Below, piece by piece: positions 28,987 to 37,538 of a stretch of 64,000 bases of DNA. The notes below the pieces were generated by a model. It was not told the origin of the DNA. It saw nothing but the letters and a program-made list of their open reading frames with translations, and did no database searches. The stretch is from positions 186,001-250,000 of the forward strand of contig NZ_RAQI01000005.1 of assembly GCF_003610465.1 (NCBI RefSeq). Reading direction: 5' to 3'. The stretch is from Xenorhabdus ehlersii. Lineage in GTDB: Bacteria > Pseudomonadota > Gammaproteobacteria > Enterobacterales > Enterobacteriaceae. How positions within the stretch are numbered: position 1 is the first letter of the stretch; each line of letters begins with the position of its first letter. The translations under genes were made by a program, and so were the position numbers.

Positions 28987-29048
28987 CGTGACTTTATTTT
29001 ATATTTTTTAATATACTGATTTCATTTATTAAACTTGATAAAGTCACG
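28987..29048. promoter_or_regulatory. Inverted repeat in the divergent acyl-CoA-synthetase/SDR promoter region
   Basis: CGTGACTTTAT at 28987-28997 and its exact reverse complement ATAAAGTCACG at 29038-29048 lie about 51 bases apart, close to five helical turns. Symmetric spacing in a divergent promoter region suggests a regulator bound at both sites. The regulator is not identified. Confidence 0.45.
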
Positions 29049-29121
29049 GTTTAAAAATAAATTGAAGAATTATATTTTAGATAATAAAAAAACACTCACC
29101 ACTAATACAAAAGGAAAAGCT

Positions 29122-29871
29122 ATGTTCGATTTAGCAGGAAAAATTGCTTTTATTTCAGGTGGAACCAAAGGTATTGGCACGGGAATTGCCAAGGTATTGA
29201 AGCAAGCTGGTGCTGTTACCATTATTGCCGGCACTGATAAGCTGAGAGGAGAAGCCATTGCCAAAGAGCTGGAAGTTGATTTCATTCCCCTTGATGTGAC
29301 TGATCAGGCAGCATGTAAAAATGTGATTGCTCAGATTGTTGAAAAGTACGGTAGGCTCGATATTCTTTGTTCCAATGCAGGTATTTTTCCACAGCATTAT
29401 TTGAAAGATATGACTACGGAGGATTGGGATTTAGTGCACACCGTCAACCTTAAAGGGACATTTTTTCTGGTACAAGCGGCATTGAATGTCATGGAAAAGC
29501 AGCATTATGGGCGTGTTGTTATCACTTCATCAATAACAGGTGAGATAACGGGCATTCAGGGTTACAGTCACTATGGTGCCAGTAAGGCAGGGCAACTAGG
29601 GTTTATGCGCAGTGCAGCATTGGAATACGCAGGACAAGGTATCACCATTAATGCGGTTATGCCAGGCATGATTATGACGGAAGGCTTAAAGTCATTTGGT
29701 GATGAATTCCTCAGTTATGCGAAAGATAGCACGCCAATGCGGGCTTTGGGTACGCCTGAAGATATTGGCTATGCTGCCTGTTTCCTGGCTTCCGATGAAG
29801 CAAAATATATTACTGGGCAAACAATTGTCGTTGATGGTGGGCAGGTTTTGCCAGAAGTACAGGAGGCCTGA
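29122..29871 (+). CDS. Short-chain dehydrogenase/reductase
   Basis: A classical SDR of 249 residues: cofactor loop SGGTKGIGTGIAK, SNAGIFPQ, the catalytic Ser in VITSSITGEI and Tyr-x3-Lys in YSHYGASKAG, ending ITGQTIVVDGGQVLPE. It resembles FabG/UcpA-like oxidoreductases. I choose the ATG at 29122, after AAGGA; upstream in-frame codons to 29035 are AT-rich and lie in the promoter region. Divergent placement with an acyl-CoA synthetase suggests a shared lipid or acyl-chain pathway, which is inference. Confidence 0.85.
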   Translation: MFDLAGKIAFISGGTKGIGTGIAKVLKQAGAVTIIAGTDKLRGEAIAKELEVDFIPLDVTDQAACKNVIAQIVEKYGRLDILCSNAGIFPQHYLKDMTTEDWDLVHTVNLKGTFFLVQAALNVMEKQHYGRVVITSSITGEITGIQGYSHYGASKAGQLGFMRSAALEYAGQGITINAVMPGMIMTEGLKSFGDEFLSYAKDSTPMRALGTPEDIGYAACFLASDEAKYITGQTIVVDGGQVLPEVQEA

Positions 29872-29955
29872 TTCTTTTACAAAGATTGTCGTAAGACAGT
29901 AGAAAAAGGTAAAATGTCTATCCAGTAAACACAGGGAGGGGGTCTTTGTTCTCTT

Positions 29956-29981
29956 CCTGATTTTTTATTGTCTGAATCAGG
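29956..29981 (+). other. Hairpin just upstream of queH
   Basis: CCTGATT and AATCAGG pair over seven bases with a T-rich 12-base loop. It ends 11 bases before the queH ATG, so it may be an attenuator, or mask the start region. The GGAGGGGG run at 29936-29942 is too far upstream to serve as the ribosome site. Confidence 0.3.
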
Positions 29982-29992
29982 TAAGAAATATT

Positions 29993-30661
29993 ATGTCACT
30001 GAATTATGAGCGTAAATCTCTTCCACTGCCAAATGGGAACAAAAAAGTCTTGTTGCACTCATGTTGTGCACCATGTTCTGGGGAAGTGATGGAAGCAATG
30101 TTGGCTTCAGGAATTGATTTCACAATATTTTTCTATAACCCGAATATTCATCCCCTGAAAGAATACGAACTGCGTAAAGATGAAAATATCCGTTTTGCTC
30201 AGGAGATGGGCATTCCTTTTATCGACGCCGATTACGACCGTGATAATTGGTTTGAACGCGCGAGAGGAATGGAAAATGAGCCTGAACGCGGTATTCGTTG
30301 CACAATGTGTTTCGATATGCGTTTCGAACGAACTGCACTTTATGCCTATGAACATGGTTTCCCGGTGATTACCAGCTCACTCGGTATTTCTCGCTGGAAA
30401 AATATGCAGCAAATCAATGAATGTGGGGTTCGTGCTGCTTCCCGTTACCCTGACTTGATGTATTGGGAATATAACTGGCGTAAAGGGGGCGGATCTGCTC
30501 GTATGATAGAAATCAGTAAACGAGAAGAGTTCTATCAGCAGGAATATTGTGGTTGTATTTACTCGCTGCGGGATACTAATCGCCATCGTCTGGCTACCGG
30601 CCGTGAAAGAATTAAATTAGGTACAGTCTTTTATAGTGCAGATAGCAAGCAAAAAGAATAA
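29993..30661 (+). CDS. queH: Epoxyqueuosine reductase QueH
   Basis: QueH catalyses the last step of queuosine synthesis in tRNA without cobalamin. The 222 residues show the metal-cluster cysteines in [12 protein letters not shown] (near residue 23), [15 protein letters not shown] and [11 protein letters not shown], with [13 protein letters not shown] between. It is of interest that this B12-independent form is kept next to a B12 operon, since the alternative enzyme QueG needs B12. It stands alone; a hairpin follows immediately. Confidence 0.92.
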   Translation: MSLNYERKSLPLPNGNKKVLLHSCCAPCSGEVMEAMLASGIDFTIFFYNPNIHPLKEYELRKDENIRFAQEMGIPFIDADYDRDNWFERARGMENEPERGIRCTMCFDMRFERTALYAYEHGFPVITSSLGISRWKNMQQINECGVRAASRYPDLMYWEYNWRKGGGSARMIEISKREEFYQQEYCGCIYSLRDTNRHRLATGRERIKLGTVFYSADSKQKE

Positions 30662-30686
30662 AAAAAGCCTGCGCGGAAGCAGGCCA
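30660..30686 (-). terminator. GC-rich hairpin after queH, with minus-strand T tail
   Basis: GCCTGC (30667-30672) pairs with GCAGGC (30679-30684). The poly-T tail is on the minus strand (six A at 30661-30666), so it best terminates leftward transcription from exsA, while also following the queH stop directly. Confidence 0.55.
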
Positions 30687-30714
30687 AAAATACGGCAAAT
30701 ACAAAAATCCCTGG

Positions 30715-30764
30715 TGGTGACTTAGAGCTTAGTCGGATTAGCTCTAAACAGTGATGAGTCACCA
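30715..30764. repeat. Nested inverted repeat
   Basis: TGGTGAC pairs with GTCACCA, and inside them TTAGAGCT pairs with AGCTCTAA around a 10-base loop, giving a long two-part stem. It is not a typical terminator, since no T run follows. It may be a structured RNA or a mobile-repeat remnant. Confidence 0.5.
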
Positions 30765-30852
30765 TGACTATATGTGAGATGAGATACTGCCGTCCAATGG
30801 ATTGCACAGATCAATAAGAGGAGATTGATCGATAAAAACGATCATACATAAT

Positions 30853-30873
30853 TTAGGCAATATCTTGGCCTAA
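30853..30873. repeat. Hairpin TTAGGC/GCCTAA
   Basis: TTAGGC at 30853-30858 pairs with GCCTAA at 30868-30873. It is one of several stems in the 314-base gap 30662-30975. Confidence 0.35.
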
Positions 30874-30883
30874 TTGTGGTTGC

Positions 30884-30929
30884 GGCTTTTCAGTTTGATC
30901 TAAACAAGTTTATATAAAACTGAAAAGCC
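30884..30929. repeat. Perfect 13-bp inverted repeat before the exsA-like stop
   Basis: GGCTTTTCAGTTT (30884-30896) and AAACTGAAAAGCC (30917-30929) are exact reverse complements across 20 bases. On the minus strand it lies 47 bases after the exsA-like stop and may act as a terminator stem without a clear T tail. Confidence 0.5.
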
Positions 30930-30975
30930 TTGATTTATGGAATATAGCACTAACTATTAGTTATTAAATGAATCA

Positions 30976-31791
30976 TTAATCTTTGCCGTATCTGGAGCGA
31001 TTAGGTGTACAGCCAAAACGTCGGCGATAGCTTTGAGTGAAATAGGACTGACTGGAAAAACCCGATTCCAATGAAATATCGGCGATACTCATTTCGCTAT
31101 TTAGTAATAATTGATGAGCATAAAGAATGCGTTGTTCACTAATCCAAGCCTTGGGTGAAGTGCCATAGACACTGTTAAAAAGCTCCTTAAAAGACGTTAA
31201 TCCCATACCGAATTCACGTGCGAAGTCATTCAATTTCCATTCTTTGAGATAGTGAGCCTCCATAAATGTTTGCAGGCGTTCTACCGGGCGGTTGCTTAAT
31301 TTCCGTAGAATAGACATTAGCAGTGTTCCCTGCTTACCTAAGGAAAGCAGCAACAGTAACTCTTCAACTCTTAGTTGAACCAAAGCTGGAGGGGAATCAT
31401 GCGCCAGTAAGTTTGCCAGCCCACGAATGCTTTCCGTTAACAAGGGAAACTGGTTAAAAGGAATCAACCTATAAGCAGGAAACTCGTGTCGCTCTAACTG
31501 ACTTAATAATGATCCGAAACGTTGTAAAAAACTACGTAAAAACTCCATGTGTAAGGGTAACCATAATAGCTGACAACTTTCTGTATTGGTTTTAGCTGCA
31601 TAACTTCCGGGGTGGGTAAAAAGGATTTCATTCGATTTAATGTGATAAGTGTTTATGCAATCTTTCCACACCATTTCGCCATCAAGTAAAATATATAGCC
31701 CTCTTTGTTTATGCTCCAGGATATTGAAATCCGGCATGGTTAATTGGATCGTACAAATATTCTTTTGATTTAAGCCTGTCGTCCTTTTCAT
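30976..31791 (-). CDS. ExsA-like AraC-family transcriptional activator
   Basis: The 271-residue protein matches ExsA, the master activator of Ysc-type type III secretion, over its whole length: LYILLDGEMVWKD, NEILFTHPGSY, LLWLPLHMEFL and RFGSLLSQLER in the sensor half, then the very similar DNA-binding half (SNRPVERLQTFMEAHYL, EWKLNDFAREFGMGL, LYAHQLLLNSEMSI, GFSSQSYFTQSYRRRFG). No secretion, ExsC/ExsD/ExsE or effector genes lie in the window, so it is an orphan here. It may control a distant locus, or be left from a lost one. The 822-base AT-rich region upstream should contain its promoter. Confidence 0.85.
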   Translation of the reverse strand: MKRTTGLNQKNICTIQLTMPDFNILEHKQRGLYILLDGEMVWKDCINTYHIKSNEILFTHPGSYAAKTNTESCQLLWLPLHMEFLRSFLQRFGSLLSQLERHEFPAYRLIPFNQFPLLTESIRGLANLLAHDSPPALVQLRVEELLLLLSLGKQGTLLMSILRKLSNRPVERLQTFMEAHYLKEWKLNDFAREFGMGLTSFKELFNSVYGTSPKAWISEQRILYAHQLLLNSEMSIADISLESGFSSQSYFTQSYRRRFGCTPNRSRYGKD

Positions 31792-32613
31792 CTAATACTC
31801 CTAATTTTCCGTATCGTGAGTAATCATTTTTTGATGAGTGCATGAAGTGTTTTTTATTATTAAGTAACCGTTGATATTATATAACTAAATAAATATTTGT
31901 GTTAGGTTTAAGTATGATTTTTTGTGGTTAAAAATTATTTTTCTGTTTTTTACCTTGTTTTGATCAATATCTGTATGGTTATTTTTAAGGTTAAGGTGTT
32001 GTTAATATTAAAATGATTTTTATTTATGGATTTTGTTTATTGAGTTATTTGTTTTGAAAATTTTTAGCCATGGAGAACATCAATGATGACATGGATTTCT
32101 TTTTTTTAATTATTCAAATGAATATTGAAATAGAAAATTAACATCAAAAAATATCAATTCTTGGTGATCGATATAATTTAAACAATGGTAGATTAACCCA
32201 TTAAGTTCTGATTGTAGATTTATAGATGAAATAGCCATAGACTAAATGTCTATTGAGTATAACATGTTTTCATGGTTCTAACTATGATGCATTTTTCTTG
32301 TTTTTGTTGTTAATAAATTGTGATTTTATGTGATTTGTATATATGAAATAAGAAATGAAATTTATATTTATGGATTTTCTTATTTCATAAATGTGAGAAA
32401 ATTCGACGACAAATCAGAGGATTAAATTCAAATAGAAGCTTTATCCGTGTAATAACGCTATAAATCACTCTGTTATAGCTTCGTAGATTGTTTTTTATAC
32501 TTGTACAATGGTAGGATGTGCTTCCACAGCCTGTTTCTGTTACCTGCTAAGGCATATGTATAGATATATTTTGCTGATGAAATATAAGAAAAAACCACAA
32601 AAACGAGAACAAT
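31792..32613. other. Long AT-rich intergenic region upstream of exsA-like gene and bactofilin
   Basis: 822 bases with no supported gene. It lies between divergent genes and must hold both promoters. I see no clear operator or RNA structure. Confidence 0.4.
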
Positions 32614-33282
32614 ATGACAATGTATCGTTTTTCAGATAACGCTTTTTTATGCAGTGTATGGCTCCTTTGGGGAATTACATTGGGACTATATCTGTATGGT
32701 GCTCATTTTAGTTGCACCATGACAGCAATTTTATCTTTTTTAGCCTTAGTGTTTTACTTTATGAAAATGAAATTGAGAATAAACGCTATGTTTGGAAAAA
32801 AAATAACCGAGGCAGCGACTGCCAGTTCTGCGACACCCGCTATGGGCATCAAGCCTGAAGAGAAAAAATTACCTGAAGCCGAGATCCGTCCCAATACCAT
32901 TATTGCAAAAAACTCTGTCTTCAAGGGGGATGTCGAAATGGAAGGGGATATCCAGATCTGGGGTAAAGTTGTTGGCAATATTCGCGTAAAAGGTGGTGCC
33001 ATTCGGATTATGCATGCCGGTAAAGTAGAGGGTGAGCTGAATGCACCTGAAATTATCATTGATGGTCATGTTGAAGGCACGTGCTGTGCGGAAACATTAG
33101 ATATCCTTGAACATGGCGAGTTACGGGGCATTAGCCGTTGTGGCAGTATGTCAATTCGACGTGGTGGATTATTTTTTGGTCAATCTGAACAGGTTGATAA
33201 TAAGAAAAAACCAGAAATGGAACGAGTTATTTCCATTAGAGAAAATCAAGGCGATAAACCAAAAGCGAAAAGCAATACTTGA
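32614..33282 (+). CDS. Bactofilin (CcmA-like) with N-terminal membrane anchor
   Basis: The 222 residues have two hydrophobic helices at the N-terminus (residues about 10-28 and 33-50), a linker, then a bactofilin (DUF583) beta-helix: NTIIAKNSVFKGDVEMEGDIQ (split: IIAKNSVFKGDVEMEGDI), WGKVVGNIRVKGG, AGKVEGELNAPEIIIDGHVEG (GELNAPEIIIDGHVEG). Such proteins polymerise into a membrane-linked cytoskeleton; the Proteus mirabilis relative CcmA affects cell curvature. The 3' end is charged and probably unstructured. A GNAT gene follows after 16 bases. Confidence 0.88.
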   Translation: MTMYRFSDNAFLCSVWLLWGITLGLYLYGAHFSCTMTAILSFLALVFYFMKMKLRINAMFGKKITEAATASSATPAMGIKPEEKKLPEAEIRPNTIIAKNSVFKGDVEMEGDIQIWGKVVGNIRVKGGAIRIMHAGKVEGELNAPEIIIDGHVEGTCCAETLDILEHGELRGISRCGSMSIRRGGLFFGQSEQVDNKKKPEMERVISIRENQGDKPKAKSNT

Positions 33283-33298
33283 TAATTAAGGAGGCGTT

Positions 33299-33847
33299 GT
33301 GGTTGTCGAATTGGAAACAGAAAGGTTGTGGCTCCGTGCCTGGAAAACAGAGGACAGAAAACCTTTCTTTCGCTTAAGTAGCAACCCTGACGTAATGGAA
33401 TTTTTTCCTGACATACTGACTAAAACGCAGAGCGATACTTTTATCGATAATTGTATCCGCAAGTTTGAAACGCAGGGTGGTTGGGGATTATGGGCGGTTG
33501 AATTAAAACAGAGTGGTGAATTTATTGGCTCTGCAGGACTGAATATCCCGCACATCAAATTTCCATTCTCGCCTTTTGTTGAGATAGGCTGGCGTCTGGA
33601 CAAGCCATTTTGGGGGCAAGGTTATACTTGTGAAGCCGCCCGCAGAATTTTTGACTTTGCGTTTACGGAAATCGGATTGGAGGAAGTTGTCGCTTTTACC
33701 ACGGTTTCTAATTACCGCTCGGAAAATGTCATGAAAAAATTGGGTATGGTCAGAGATGAAAAAACATTTCTGCACCCTGGATTGGAAGAAAATCATCCAC
33801 TAAGGGAGCATGTTCTGTACAGGCTTCGGCGTTCAGATTTTGTATGA
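33299..33847 (+). CDS. GNAT-family N-acetyltransferase
   Basis: The 182 residues match the RimJ/RimL-like group: ETERLWLRAWKTEDRKPFF, EIGWRLDKPFWGQGYTCEAAR (with the Q-x-x-G-type acetyl-CoA loop GQGYTCEAA), VVAFTTVSNYRSENVMKKLGM (TVSNYRSENVMKKLGM). It probably acetylates an amine on a small molecule or protein end. It uses a GTG start at 33299 four bases after GGAGG, and is the last gene before the phage-tail locus. Confidence 0.8.
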   Translation: MVVELETERLWLRAWKTEDRKPFFRLSSNPDVMEFFPDILTKTQSDTFIDNCIRKFETQGGWGLWAVELKQSGEFIGSAGLNIPHIKFPFSPFVEIGWRLDKPFWGQGYTCEAARRIFDFAFTEIGLEEVVAFTTVSNYRSENVMKKLGMVRDEKTFLHPGLEENHPLREHVLYRLRRSDFV

Positions 33848-33862
33848 AAATGGTTGAACGCC

Positions 33863-33898
33863 ATCAAGGTTATCCTAATGGATAGAGATAACCTTGAT
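33863..33898. terminator. Perfect 12-bp hairpin between converging genes
   Basis: ATCAAGGTTATC (33863-33874) and GATAACCTTGAT (33887-33898) pair exactly around 12 bases, between the ends of the acetyltransferase and the repressor. It is probably a two-way terminator. It also marks the left border of the phage-derived block; no matching copy at the right border was seen. Confidence 0.55.
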
Positions 33899-33921
33899 GA
33901 AAACTGTTTTATGCCAGATTA

Positions 33922-34542
33922 TTATTGTTTGGATATGACCAGAGCGACGCGGCCAATAAATTTGATATCGCTGATTGCACAATCAAAAGTGACGTCGCTA
34001 TCGCTGACCCGAATCTTGCTGATTGGGATTTTGGCAATCTTTTTGATACTGTGCATACCTTCAATATCCACCAGCCATAAGCCATCTTGAATATTATCTT
34101 CCTGCGTATCTAGCAGATACCATGAGGCACCATCATCAACAATCAGCGGATTTTTGAGTTCCTTGGAAATCAACTCGCTGTCCAAAATCACCGGGCTAAC
34201 GTCATTAAGTTTACCACCTGATAATTTTACACGAGAGATGGATGGGGCAATGATATCTTCTAACCGTTCCGCTTTTTTGCCGCTTTCTCCATCTGGGAAC
34301 ATTTCTCCCTGACCCGTGCTCAGCCACAGCAGTGAAGCGCCAGTTTCGAGATTGCACTGGATGATCCAATCCGCAGGGAAACTATCACGAAGGTAGCGGT
34401 TTGCCATCGTGCTTTTGGAAACGCCCAAATGGTCACTTAGGGCCTGACGTGATTTAAATCCATATGCGCGGACAAGACGTTCAATAGCAGGTCTTCCCCC
34501 ACTATCGGCCCCCATTTTGATCTCAATATTGGTATTTTTCAT
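33922..34542 (-). CDS. Phage 186-type CI repressor
   Basis: This 206-residue protein has an N-terminal helix-turn-helix (ERLVRAYGFKSRQALSDHLGVSKSTMANRY, split: SRQALSDHLGVSKSTMAN), the landmark LETGASLLWLSTGQGEMF and a C-terminal oligomerisation domain with DGLWLVDIEGMHSIKKI. These match CI of coliphage 186. It lacks the Ser-Lys autocleavage pattern of lambda-type repressors, so induction would need an antirepressor, as with Tum in 186. It is divergent from the DUF5347 and gpA genes and presumably represses them. Confidence 0.85.
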   Translation of the reverse strand: MKNTNIEIKMGADSGGRPAIERLVRAYGFKSRQALSDHLGVSKSTMANRYLRDSFPADWIIQCNLETGASLLWLSTGQGEMFPDGESGKKAERLEDIIAPSISRVKLSGGKLNDVSPVILDSELISKELKNPLIVDDGASWYLLDTQEDNIQDGLWLVDIEGMHSIKKIAKIPISKIRVSDSDVTFDCAISDIKFIGRVALVISKQ

Positions 34543-34796
34543 TGACAGTACAGATAAGAGCTATTAGTATCCCGCCTAAGTTCTCGATATGAGACCTTTG
34601 GTGAGCCCAGATTGGTTAAGATGAAAACCATTGAGAGATATTGCATCATGAACGCCCAAATTTCAATCTTTATGCCTGATATCGAAAGTATTTCGGAAAT
34701 GCCATTGAGGATAGGTAGAGAGTTTGAAATGAAGAGAATATTGGAAATAGCGGGGAATCTTGAGGATCGTTTTGTAGGAAAATGTTGAGGGAAAAT
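34543..34796. promoter_or_regulatory. Divergent early promoter region of the phage block
   Basis: About 250 bases between the CI start and DUF5347. By analogy with 186 it should hold the repressor operators and both early promoters. I cannot point to individual operators. Confidence 0.4.
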
Positions 34797-35135
34797 ATGG
34801 CGAATACTGAGCAAGAAAAGTTTACCCAGATTAACCTCGGCCAGCGGCTGGAAGGATTGAATCACCTGTCGAGGATTAGGGCGACATATTGGGGTGACAA
34901 TGAAAAGGAGTTAAATCGGTTTTTGGCTGATATGCGTGATAAAAGAGATGCTTACTACGAACAGAATAAACGTGCGTTATCTGCCATTCTCTATTTGGCG
35001 AATATTCCGCACTCCCGCCACGATAGTGAATTCAACCATTTTACCCAAGAGGAAAAGCGGGCGCTGATCCAGGCGATGAATCATATCAAGGTCGTTGTCA
35101 GTCAATTTCCTAAGTACCTGACATTGCCTAATTAA
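34797..35135 (+). CDS. DUF5347-type small phage protein
   Basis: A 112-residue charged protein (NTEQEKFTQINLGQRLEGL, RATYWGDNEKELNRFLADMRD, split here as YWGDNEKELNRFL) common near replication genes of P2-like prophages of this group, as I remember it. No enzymatic motif is visible. I choose the ATG at 34797, after GAGGG, over the earlier one at 34782. It lies in the early-gene position where 186 has apl/cII, which are missing. Confidence 0.6.
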   Translation: MANTEQEKFTQINLGQRLEGLNHLSRIRATYWGDNEKELNRFLADMRDKRDAYYEQNKRALSAILYLANIPHSRHDSEFNHFTQEEKRALIQAMNHIKVVVSQFPKYLTLPN

Positions 35136-35222
35136 TTACAGCTTTTTAAACACGTTATCTCTTTTTTGAACAAATGGCATGGATACGCCAGGCTCTTACT
35201 CGTCCTGAATATGGTGAAATTG

Positions 35223-37178
35223 ATGAATAGTAACGTTATCACTTATGAACAAAACATACCGCTGGGTGTTTCAATGGCGGAGCGCCTGTTATGGGAAGTT
35301 AACGCGGAAGATCATCAATGGCGTCACCAATATATAGGACAACTACCGGATTTCCTGGCTAAATACTTTAGCCGCCGTTATATCGATATCTTTAATCGCT
35401 CAGGCCGCCGTGATGCAAATTCTTTTCTGAGAAAAACGGTTGGACAGAATGTCCTGCCGAGATTGCAACGGGTAAAAGAAAGGTATCAGTTTAGCCATTG
35501 TGTCTCTAATGTAAGTGTTTCCGGTATGACGCCTTTTCCTTTTATTGAACAATTGGAAAATATGGTGACGTATGATCGCAAACGTCTCTTGAAACTTGCT
35601 CATGACATTTCCATTTTTATTTCTGGTAATTATGAGCACTATTCTTTGCGTATTTCCCAAAAACACTCATCAACTTCTGTTGGTTGCAAAGATGAGTCAT
35701 TTTCCCGTGTCGCTAAATTGTACCAATTACTGGCAAAGCTGACTTTGCAATGTGGTACTCATCCCCCATATTGGCGGCGTTTCAATCATGGCCGCAAAAT
35801 GCCATCTGTTGATCAACTCTGTTCTGGCATGTTGCGCATGATGTCTGCCCGTTGGTGGTATTTTCGTTTAAAGCGTTTGCGTGATATCCAATCTGAACAT
35901 ATGGCAATTGCCGTTGGGCAGGTACAGCAAGTCGCTTCTCCTTATGTTTCACGTCAGGCATTGCGGGAATGGTTGGAACAAAAACGGCGCAATCGTGAAT
36001 TTTTCAAGCATTTTGATTTGGAAAATGAAAAAGGGGAACGAATTTCGCTGGCAGAGACAGTTGTTCATAGCAACGCGAATCCTGCGATCCGACGTTGCGA
36101 ATTGATGGTCAGAATGCGCGGTTTCGAAGATATTGCCAACAAGATGAACTGTGTTGGCGAATTTTATACCATCACGGCTCCTGCGAAATATCATGCCGTC
36201 CAGCACAAAGGCGGGTTTGTCAAATCTTGGAATGGCGCAACGCCACGCGATACTCAACGTTATTTATGCGGTGTCTGGGCAAAAGTTCGGGCTGCGTTGG
36301 CACGGGCAGGTATTAATCTATTTGGTTTCCGTGTGGTGGAACCACATCATGATGGCACCCCTCATTGGCATATGGTGCTGTTTATGTTGCCGGAGCATTT
36401 GCAGCAAGTCAGAAAGCTCCTTGAGCATTACGCTTGTCAGGAAGAGCAGGGAGAGTTGCAGGACGATGAAGCCAAAAAGGTGCGTTTTAATTATCGGGCG
36501 ATCGATCCCAATAAAGGTAGTGCAACAGGTTATATTGCCAAGTATATTTCTAAAAATATTGATGGTTATGCGCTGGAAGAAGAAAAAGACCATGAAACCG
36601 GTGAATCCCTGTGCGATATGGCAAAATCAGTGACTGCCTGGGCGAGTCGCTGGCGCATTCGCCAATTTCAACAAATCGGCGGCGCTCCAGTTTCGGTTTG
36701 GCGCGAATTGCGTCGACTCAGGGAAGTACGCCTGTCTGACCACAAGATAAACGCAGTGTTACAAGCGGCAGATGAGGGGAATTGGGCTGCTTATACTCAG
36801 GCACAGGGCGGGCCTTGGGTTTCACGTCGTGATTTAGTTATTCGCTTATCTTACAAAAATATCCCTTTTGGCAGCCCTTATGGTGAAGATGTTCAATCCA
36901 TACAAGGCGTGACCTCACCATTTTTGTCGCATGCAGGATTTATTTGTACGCGGCTCCACCAATGGACCATCGTGCCAAAATCAGAATCGACGGTTACATC
37001 TGAACGAATTGTTTATAAAAGAAGCAAAAAATTTTCCTCTTGGAGTTCTGTCAATAACTGTACGGATGAACAGGGAAGTAGAAAGATAGCGGGTTATGCA
37101 GACCGTAGAATTGTCATAGCAGAAAAATCAAACAAATTGGCAAATATTTCTGCTAAAACAACAAACAATAGTTACTAA
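35223..37178 (+). CDS. P2/186 gpA-type replication initiation endonuclease
   Basis: A rolling-circle initiator of the HUH class. It shows the metal-binding H-x-H in EPHHDGTPHWHMVLFM (about residue 381) and the two nicking tyrosines in TGYIAKYISKNIDGY (Tyr-x3-Tyr from about residue 437), as in P2 gpA. The N-terminus looks broken: an ATG at 35174 opens MAWIRQALTRPEYGEIDE and stops at once, and dropping one base near 35225 would join it to SNVITYEQNIPLGVSMAERLL. As read, translation would start at the ATG at 35223 (or a TTG at 35166). It is a replication gene in a block without packaging genes, so it is probably left over. Confidence 0.8.
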   Translation: MNSNVITYEQNIPLGVSMAERLLWEVNAEDHQWRHQYIGQLPDFLAKYFSRRYIDIFNRSGRRDANSFLRKTVGQNVLPRLQRVKERYQFSHCVSNVSVSGMTPFPFIEQLENMVTYDRKRLLKLAHDISIFISGNYEHYSLRISQKHSSTSVGCKDESFSRVAKLYQLLAKLTLQCGTHPPYWRRFNHGRKMPSVDQLCSGMLRMMSARWWYFRLKRLRDIQSEHMAIAVGQVQQVASPYVSRQALREWLEQKRRNREFFKHFDLENEKGERISLAETVVHSNANPAIRRCELMVRMRGFEDIANKMNCVGEFYTITAPAKYHAVQHKGGFVKSWNGATPRDTQRYLCGVWAKVRAALARAGINLFGFRVVEPHHDGTPHWHMVLFMLPEHLQQVRKLLEHYACQEEQGELQDDEAKKVRFNYRAIDPNKGSATGYIAKYISKNIDGYALEEEKDHETGESLCDMAKSVTAWASRWRIRQFQQIGGAPVSVWRELRRLREVRLSDHKINAVLQAADEGNWAAYTQAQGGPWVSRRDLVIRLSYKNIPFGSPYGEDVQSIQGVTSPFLSHAGFICTRLHQWTIVPKSESTVTSERIVYKRSKKFSSWSSVNNCTDEQGSRKIAGYADRRIVIAEKSNKLANISAKTTNNSY

Positions 37179-37192
37179 CTATTAAATTTAAT

Positions 37193-37227
37193 GACTAAAA
37201 CAGGTAAAAACTACTTTAATTTTAGTC
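37193..37227. repeat. Inverted repeat after gpA
   Basis: GACTAAAA (37193-37200) and TTTTAGTC (37220-37227) pair across 19 bases, between the gpA stop and the LexA box. It may be a weak terminator. Confidence 0.3.
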
Positions 37228-37239
37228 TTATTACGTGTA

Positions 37240-37255
37240 CTGTATATATATACAG
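37240..37255. promoter_or_regulatory. LexA (SOS) box
   Basis: CTGTATATATATACAG fits CTGT-N8-ACAG perfectly with the favoured TA-rich centre, and is flanked by TA as in strong SOS boxes. It lies directly before the ORF at 37282 and the DinI-like gene, so this pair should be induced by DNA damage. Confidence 0.85.
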
Positions 37256-37281
37256 TTTATTATATGGAGGCAGATAGATCA

Positions 37282-37521
37282 GTGGAATCTCTTATAGAAT
37301 CATTGGTAGCGCAACGTATCAATTTCATTGCCAGAATGGCAACAAGTTGCGAATGCAATCATGCGGAAGACAAAGAGCTGGCACTGGTTTGGATAGCAGA
37401 GCTATCTGCACCTTATGAAAAAAGATTTAACAGTTACCAGGGTAAACAGGAAAACAATCTGTTAGGTAATGAGGTGAGCAGCAACAAAATGTTAGGGAAT
37501 TCGGGTTCAATAGAAGAATAG
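37282..37521 (+). CDS. Small phage protein of unknown function under LexA control
   Basis: A protein of about 79 residues (ESLIESLVAQRINFIARMA, KELALVWIAELSAPYEKRFN); acidic, no motif recognised. An ATG at 37264 lies only eight bases after the LexA box and within the GGAGG, so the GTG at 37282, 11 bases after GGAGG, is the better start. It sits where 186 has the short frame before/within tum. A role in SOS switching is inferred from position only. Confidence 0.5.
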   Translation: MESLIESLVAQRINFIARMATSCECNHAEDKELALVWIAELSAPYEKRFNSYQGKQENNLLGNEVSSNKMLGNSGSIEE

Positions 37522-37538
37522 ATTTGGCGGGGAAAAGC

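Noticed and set aside
33854..34090. Plus-strand frame of 78 codons with a hydrophobic part
   Set aside because: It is antisense to the CI repressor C-terminus and includes the hairpin at 33863-33898.
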